Source: CAVSVP01 sp963731125 (GTDB taxonomy: Bacteria > Pseudomonadota > Gammaproteobacteria > Competibacterales > Competibacteraceae). Taken from it: a stretch of DNA of 18,710 nt. The stretch lies in assembly GCA_963731125.1 (NCBI GenBank), contig CAVSVP010000034.1:1-18710 (forward strand). The letters are read 5' to 3'. Both the position numbers and the translations under genes were made by a program. Of the stretch, positions 14,546-18,710 are shown in pieces (positions within the stretch are counted from its first letter, which is position 1; every line of letters starts with the position of its first letter). The notes under the pieces are model-generated. The model saw only the letters and a list, made by a program, of their open reading frames with translations, did no database searches and had not been told where the DNA came from.

Positions 14546-16933
14546 TTGCGCATTTCTGACGTGGCTGACGGTGTGGCTGAATCCATCCAGGACCTGATCG
14601 GATTCGCCACCGATCCCAACGTTGAAGACCGCTGGGGCTCTGTGGGGGAGTTTCTTTCTCAATTAGATCAAGTAGAAGATGAACTAACGACTCCCGAGCC
14701 CGAAGCAACCACGCACCCATTGGACGCACGCGCGGGAGATCGCCTGGCAGGCGGTTTTGTGGTAAAACGCCGGCTTGGCAAAGGGTCCACCAGCGTTGCC
14801 TTGCTGGTAGAGCGCAACGGCCAAGAGGGGGTGCTGAAGGTTGCCCTCGACACCGCGCAGAACCAACGTCTGAGGAAGGAAGGAGAGGTGCTCAAGGCGC
14901 TGCGCCATCAGCACATCGTCGAGTTATACGAGCAGCGCGAGATTAACGGCCACTTGGCGTTGTTGCTGGCCAAGGCGGGTGCCGATACCAAGTCGGGCAC
15001 CTACACGCTGGCGGAGCGGGTACGGGAAGAAGGGCGTCTTTCCCTGGATCTCCTGCAGCGTTTTGGGGATGAACTCCTGAATGTGCTCCGCTGGCTCGAA
15101 GCCGAGGGTATTTCCCACCGGGATATCAAACCCGATAACATTGGCGTGGCGGGTACCAAGACGGACAAGGCGTTGACGCTGGTTCTGTTTGATTTCTCAT
15201 TGGCTGACACACCTCTTGATAACATTCGCGCCGGCACACCGCCTTATTTGGATCCCTTTCTGCGCCTGCGCAAGCCTCCCCGCTGGGACACCTATGCCGA
15301 GCGCTTCGCCGCTGCCATGACCTTGTATGAGATGGCGACGGGGCAACTGCCTACCTGGGGGGACGGTCAGTCAGATCCTTCGCTGCTGGACTGTGAAGTA
15401 AGCCTTGATGGTGAACTGTTCGATCCAGCCGTCCGGGAAGGTTTGTCGCAGTTCTTCGCTAAGGCACTGGCCAGGGAATACAAACAACGCTTTGACAATG
15501 CCGAAGACATGCGCCGTGCCTGGTTCCGCGTATTCGAACATATCGACCAACCGGTAGCTGCCACCGATCATGACGAGGTGGTTGCTGTCGAAATAATGCT
15601 GGCAGAGGCGACGGAGGCGACACCTCTCTCCGCCCTGGGTTTGAGCGCAAGAATCCTCAATGCACTCGATCGAATCGGCGCCCATACGTTGGGAGAACTC
15701 ATCAAAATTCCCCGTATTCGCCTCTACCGCAATAAGGGCATCGGCCAGAAAACAGTCAAAGAGATACGCGAGCTCGCAGAGCAGGTCGCCCACCATTTCG
15801 CCGCGAGCGAAGGGGGACGTGCGGAATATGCCCGGAAGGCGACCGCCGGTGGGAGTCAACCGTTGGTCGAGCAAAGGAACCGGCCCAAGACCCACCTTCC
15901 CATGCCGCCGGAAGACCCGGTGCCGGTAGACTCTCGGCACTGGAGTGTGGATCTTCTGGTGAGTAAAGTGATTAGCAGTCGCGTGGCGGAAGCAGAAGCG
16001 CAGTTACAGAAAGGCCTGCTCGGTCTCGATCCCCAAGTGGGACTACCGGCCTATGCGCCGCAACAGGCAGTGGCAGAGAAACTCGGCGTCAATCGGATTG
16101 CCCTGCAGGCAGCCCTCGAAGCGGCAAGGGAACGTTGGAGCAGACAACCCTGGATGACAGCGCTTCGGGACGATATGGCTCGTCTGCTGGACAAGCATGC
16201 GGGCGTTATGACGGGAGACGAGTTGGCCGAGGCCGTGCTGGCGGTGCGGGGATCAGTGGCGGACGGAAAAGAGCGGTATCGGCTGGCTTCCGCCGTTGCC
16301 TATGCAGCTCTGGAAACCGAAGCCGTTCGAGAGGGGGCGCGGTTTACCTTATACCGTGACGGCGAAGGCGTGCTTGCGGTGGCAACGGAAAGCCTCGGAG
16401 AACACTATCGGGCATCGGTTCAGGCGCGTGCCCAATACGTCAAACGGCTCGGCAGGCGATGTGACGAGATGGCTGCGGTAGACCCCCTGTTAGCGCCTAT
16501 TCGCGTCACCGAAGAACTCCTGAAGGTTCCGGCGCCGGCAGGAGATCGAGCGATTCCGCCGGATAGACTGGTAAGGCTTGGCGTCCGTGCTTCGCAACAG
16601 GCCGCCTTGTCGAGCCGGATGGAAATTTATCCCTGGGGCATGTCTGCTGCGCGTACGCTGAAGCTCGGTATGGGTTCCCTGCTTGGTCCAAAATCCCTAA
16701 CGGTTAACCAGATTCTACAACGCATCGGCAGTCGTTATCCGGAGGCGGAGCCCATTCCCGGACCTCCAGCCCTGGACAAGCTATTGGCCGAGGCGGGTAT
16801 CGAGCTGATCTGGGACGGAGTAAACCGGCGCTACTCAGCGCGGCTGCACCGCCCCAGTTACCTGTCCAGTACGTCGTCTCTGCACCGCCTGGGAACCGCA
16901 TTCAGGCGCCGGACACGGCGACACCGGAGATAG
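14546..16933 (+). CDS. pglW: PglW (BrxW) middle part: active kinase, alpha-CTD-like and helical domains, between two frameshifts
   Basis: This frame continues PglW. Homologous coding actually enters it at about 14433 (AAKLDIFSLGAIAYHLFSG, the end of the first kinase). The TTG at 14546 is only the first formal start. Residues 66-335 form a complete protein kinase: Gly loop GKGSTSVALL (79-88), ATP-site lysine K98 in VLKVA, catalytic loop HRDIKPDN (191-198), and D216 in DFS, a variant of DFG. Residues 360-420 resemble the RNA polymerase alpha C-terminal domain: LSALGLSARILNALDRIGAH, then KGIGQKTVKEIRELAEQV. A largely helical region follows (465-620) with a helix-turn-helix-like AVAEKLGVNRIALQAALEAA (about 517-536). 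The last ~14 residues, an Arg-rich run ending at 16931, are frameshift noise after LHRLG. Confidence 0.85.
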   Translation: MRISDVADGVAESIQDLIGFATDPNVEDRWGSVGEFLSQLDQVEDELTTPEPEATTHPLDARAGDRLAGGFVVKRRLGKGSTSVALLVERNGQEGVLKVALDTAQNQRLRKEGEVLKALRHQHIVELYEQREINGHLALLLAKAGADTKSGTYTLAERVREEGRLSLDLLQRFGDELLNVLRWLEAEGISHRDIKPDNIGVAGTKTDKALTLVLFDFSLADTPLDNIRAGTPPYLDPFLRLRKPPRWDTYAERFAAAMTLYEMATGQLPTWGDGQSDPSLLDCEVSLDGELFDPAVREGLSQFFAKALAREYKQRFDNAEDMRRAWFRVFEHIDQPVAATDHDEVVAVEIMLAEATEATPLSALGLSARILNALDRIGAHTLGELIKIPRIRLYRNKGIGQKTVKEIRELAEQVAHHFAASEGGRAEYARKATAGGSQPLVEQRNRPKTHLPMPPEDPVPVDSRHWSVDLLVSKVISSRVAEAEAQLQKGLLGLDPQVGLPAYAPQQAVAEKLGVNRIALQAALEAARERWSRQPWMTALRDDMARLLDKHAGVMTGDELAEAVLAVRGSVADGKERYRLASAVAYAALETEAVREGARFTLYRDGEGVLAVATESLGEHYRASVQARAQYVKRLGRRCDEMAAVDPLLAPIRVTEELLKVPAPAGDRAIPPDRLVRLGVRASQQAALSSRMEIYPWGMSAARTLKLGMGSLLGPKSLTVNQILQRIGSRYPEAEPIPGPPALDKLLAEAGIELIWDGVNRRYSARLHRPSYLSSTSSLHRLGTAFRRRTRRHRR

Positions 16934-16944
16934 CAGAGGCGTGG

Positions 16945-17517
16945 GTGCTGGAGGAACGCCTTGCCAAGGCGGTGGAGCAGAAGCGTTTTCTCGTGTTAAG
17001 TGTGGCGCCCAAGCATCTGCGGAGGGCTGAACGGGAGCCTGTGCAACGCTTTGCGGTGCAAAAAATCAGCATCGAAGCGCTTATGATAGCGCAGATGAAA
17101 GCCCTGGCAGCGCAGGCGGGGGCGAGCTGGGAAGTGGTTTTGCGGGCGGATGGCGCCGAGCGTACGAGCAAGGCTTGGCGGAACCTTATCACGCTGGTGC
17201 GGCGCGCCGTTCCGGCTGTAGAGCGCCTCTTGCTCCAGTCGAAAACAACGGCGTTACTCGTTTATCCGGGATTGCTGGCCCGTTACGAGCAGCTTGACCT
17301 GCTCGACAGGCTGCGGGATGCCAGTGAGCGGCAAGCCGCTGCGCCGGGCTTTCTTGTTTTACTGCCGGCGGATCAGCAGACCAACATGCCGGTGATCGAC
17401 GCTACGCCGCTGCCCGTCGTCCTGGCTTCCCAGTGGGCACGCCTGACGGAGGTCTGGATAGCCAACGGTCACCGGGCAGCTGGCCGCCCGGCGAGCCGGG
17501 AGAATAGCGGTGGTTGA
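16945..17517 (+). CDS. pglW: PglW (BrxW) C-terminal part, separated by a frameshift
   Basis: This 190-residue frame is the C-terminal domain of PglW and not an independent gene. Reading the same frame upstream gives NRIQAPDTATPEIAEAW directly before LEERLAKAV, continuing the protein from the previous frame. It has the PglW C-terminal pattern: FLVLSVAPKHL (15-25), SWEVVLRADG (61-70), WRNLITLVRRAVPAVERLLL (78-97), LLVYPGLLARY (104-114), FLVLLPADQQTNMPVIDATP (135-154) and SQWARLTEVW (162-171). It resembles an AAA-associated or BrxC-like helper fold, but I cannot assign an activity. The GTG at 16945 has no good ribosome binding site, which supports a broken gene. The stop overlaps the pglX start by 8 bp. 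Confidence 0.8.
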   Translation: MLEERLAKAVEQKRFLVLSVAPKHLRRAEREPVQRFAVQKISIEALMIAQMKALAAQAGASWEVVLRADGAERTSKAWRNLITLVRRAVPAVERLLLQSKTTALLVYPGLLARYEQLDLLDRLRDASERQAAAPGFLVLLPADQQTNMPVIDATPLPVVLASQWARLTEVWIANGHRAAGRPASRENSGG

Positions 17518-18710
17518 TGCGAAACGCCTGCTCGATGACCTGAAGCGTTGGGTCAAGCGTCTGGAAGATGATCTTCGGGAGCGGGTAACCGCCGTGCCGG
17601 AAATGGCGGAGCGCCTGAAAGGGGAGTACCGCTGCGCCAAAGACGCAGGCCGTACCGGAGAGTCCCTGGAAGCCTGGTGCGAGGGGATGGTGACTCAGGC
17701 CGCGGTGGCTTGGATTCTGGGCTGTGTATTCGTTCGGTTTATGGAGGACAACGGGCTGGTAGATGAGCCGCTGCTCGCGGGGCTGGATGAGCGGCGGGAT
17801 CGGGCGGCGGATCGACAGACGCTGTATTTCCAGGCACACCCCACGGAGACGGATCGGGATTATCTTTATGATGTTTTTTGGAGTGTCGCCCGGCTGCCCG
17901 TGGTAGGGAAGTTATATGAAGGCAAGGGGGCAGGGGATAAAGGGCAGGGGATAGAAAATCCGGGAGAGTTCCAGCCGCCGGGTTCGTGTAATCCGGTGTG
18001 GGTTTATGGCATTTCAGGAGATGCAGCCAAAGAGTTGATTGCTTTCTGGCGGCGAATCGTGCCGGAGACAGGCGAGCTGGTCCATGATTTCACCGATGCC
18101 GAGTGGAACACCCGCTTTCTGGGGGATCTTTATCAGGATCTTTCCGAGGCGGCCCGCAAGCGGTATGCACTGCTGCAGACGCCGGCGTTTGTGGAAGAGT
18201 TTATTCTGGATCGCACCCTAAATCCTGCTATCGATGAGTTTGGCCTCAAGGAGGTGCGGCTTATTGATCCTACCTGTGGTTCCGGGCATTTTCTGCTGGG
18301 AGCCTTGCAACGGTTGCTGGATAGATGGTTCAGGACGGAGCCGGGGACAGCGGAGCGGGAACTGGTGCAGCGGGCGCTGGATGGGGTTTATGGTGTCGAT
18401 ATCAATCCTTATGCCGTGGCGATTGCGCGTTTTCGGCTTCTGGTGGAAGCGCTGAAAGCGAGCGGTATTCGGCGGTTGAAGGAAGCACCGGGCTACCGGA
18501 TTAATGTGGTCACGGGGGATAGCCTGTTGCATGGACGGCGGTTTGGTGAGTTGGATCTCGGCAGTGGTGCCGATCAGTTGCAAGGCGTGGCGGGTATCGG
18601 ACATGCCTTTCTGGCGGAAGACCTGGATGAGCTCAACGCATTCTGGGCCAGCAGTATCACGCGGTGGTGGGGAATCCGCCGTATATTACGGTCAAGGACA
18701 AGGCCCTGAA
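17510..18710 (+). CDS. pglX: PglX, BREX type 2 adenine-specific DNA methyltransferase (partial, frameshifted near the window end)
   Basis: PglX methylates adenine in host DNA and is the modification enzyme of type 2 BREX. It also takes part in blocking phage replication. The first ~400 residues of an expected ~1,200 are present. The N-terminus matches BREX-2 PglX (AGRTGESLEAWCEGMVTQAA at 46-65, WILGCVFVRFMEDNGLV at 68-84). The methyltransferase core has motif I DPTCGSGHF (253-261), GVDINPYAVA (295-304) and TGDSLL (335-340). After LDELNA (372-377) this frame leaves homology. The frame one base back reads ILGQQYHAVVGNPPYITVKD, with the catalytic NPPY at 18673-18684, so one base is missing near 18638-18641. 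Residues 138-155 are an unusual Gly/Lys-rich insertion encoded by a 14-bp tandem repeat. The start is GTG with GGGAG 7 nt upstream, overlapping pglW by 8 bp. Confidence 0.88.
17928..17955 (+). repeat. 14-bp tandem repeat with G-quadruplex potential inside pglX
   Basis: GGGCAGGGGATAAA (17928-17941) is followed directly by GGGCAGGGGATAGA (17942-17955), 13 of 14 identical. Between 17926 and 17950 there are four runs of three to five G separated by CA, ATAAA and CA, which satisfies the standard G-quadruplex pattern on the coding strand. Because 14 is not a multiple of three, gain or loss of one unit would shift the pglX frame. Confidence 0.8.

Larger units (their letters stand above)
13209..17517 (+). 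pseudogene. pglW: Complete pglW locus reconstructed across two single-base gaps
   Basis: Joining the three frames by restoring one G in the G6 run at 14427-14432 and one G in the GGG at 16891-16893 gives a single protein of about 1,436 residues, the usual size of PglW. The order is NERD, pseudokinase, kinase, alpha-CTD-like, helical region and C-terminal domain. No other interruption is seen across 4.3 kb and all key kinase residues are kept. The breaks are therefore recent mutations, a reversible state or sequencing errors, and not long-term decay. Confidence 0.75.

Noticed and set aside
15371..15940. 189-codon minus-strand frame opposite pglW
   Set aside because: It lies entirely antisense to the kinase and alpha-CTD-like domains of PglW, has no ribosome binding site and no recognisable fold.
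16945..17517. Separate hypothetical gene between pglW and pglX
   Set aside because: In-frame upstream sequence continues PglW directly, and the start lacks a ribosome binding site. It is the PglW C-terminus after a one-base loss.
17926..17950. G-rich tract read as a CRISPR or REP-type repeat
   Set aside because: There are only two adjacent units with no spacers and it lies in an open coding frame, so tandem slippage is the better explanation.

Overview
The window looks like a gammaproteobacterial chromosome. It carries an outer-membrane porin of the OprO/OprP type, a pirin/LysR divergent pair, an AI-2E family permease, a YqhA/UPF0114 membrane protein and a class I fructose-bisphosphate aldolase. 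Base composition is mixed, with an AT-rich yqhA-like gene and a GC-richer defence operon. No rRNA, tRNA or CRISPR array was found. The species cannot be named from this sequence.

Left part (1-5340): two exported proteins on the + strand. One is a von Willebrand factor A protein with four C-terminal beta repeats. The other is an unrecognised protein whose signal peptide lies in a different frame from its body. They are followed by a stack of mobile debris: a perfect 13-bp inverted repeat, an attC-like imperfect palindrome, the 5' part of a group II intron inserted at the GT|T position expected for class C-attC introns, and a 5'-degenerate IS982-family transposase. This suggests a relic integron cassette boundary later invaded by an intron and an IS.

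Middle part (5341-12961): ordinary accessory and housekeeping genes. In order these are a porin (-), class I aldolase (+), pirin (-) with a divergent LysR regulator (+), a receiver-domain fragment (-) facing an ISKra4-like transposase tail (+), an AI-2E family transporter (+) and a YqhA-like membrane protein (-).

Right part (13209-18710): the start of a type 2 BREX (Pgl, phage growth limitation) anti-phage operon. pglW encodes a NERD domain, a pseudokinase, an active-looking kinase, an RNA polymerase alpha-CTD-like domain and a C-terminal domain. It is split into three reading frames by two apparent single-base losses in G runs. pglX encodes the adenine-specific methyltransferase. It overlaps pglW by 8 bp, carries a third apparent one-base loss just before its NPPY motif, and runs off the window. 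The remaining type 2 genes (pglY, pglZ, brxD, brxHI) would be expected downstream. The three breaks mean that the system is decayed or switched off in this genome, or that the assembly has homopolymer errors. A 14-bp tandem repeat with G-quadruplex potential inside pglX is a candidate switch.
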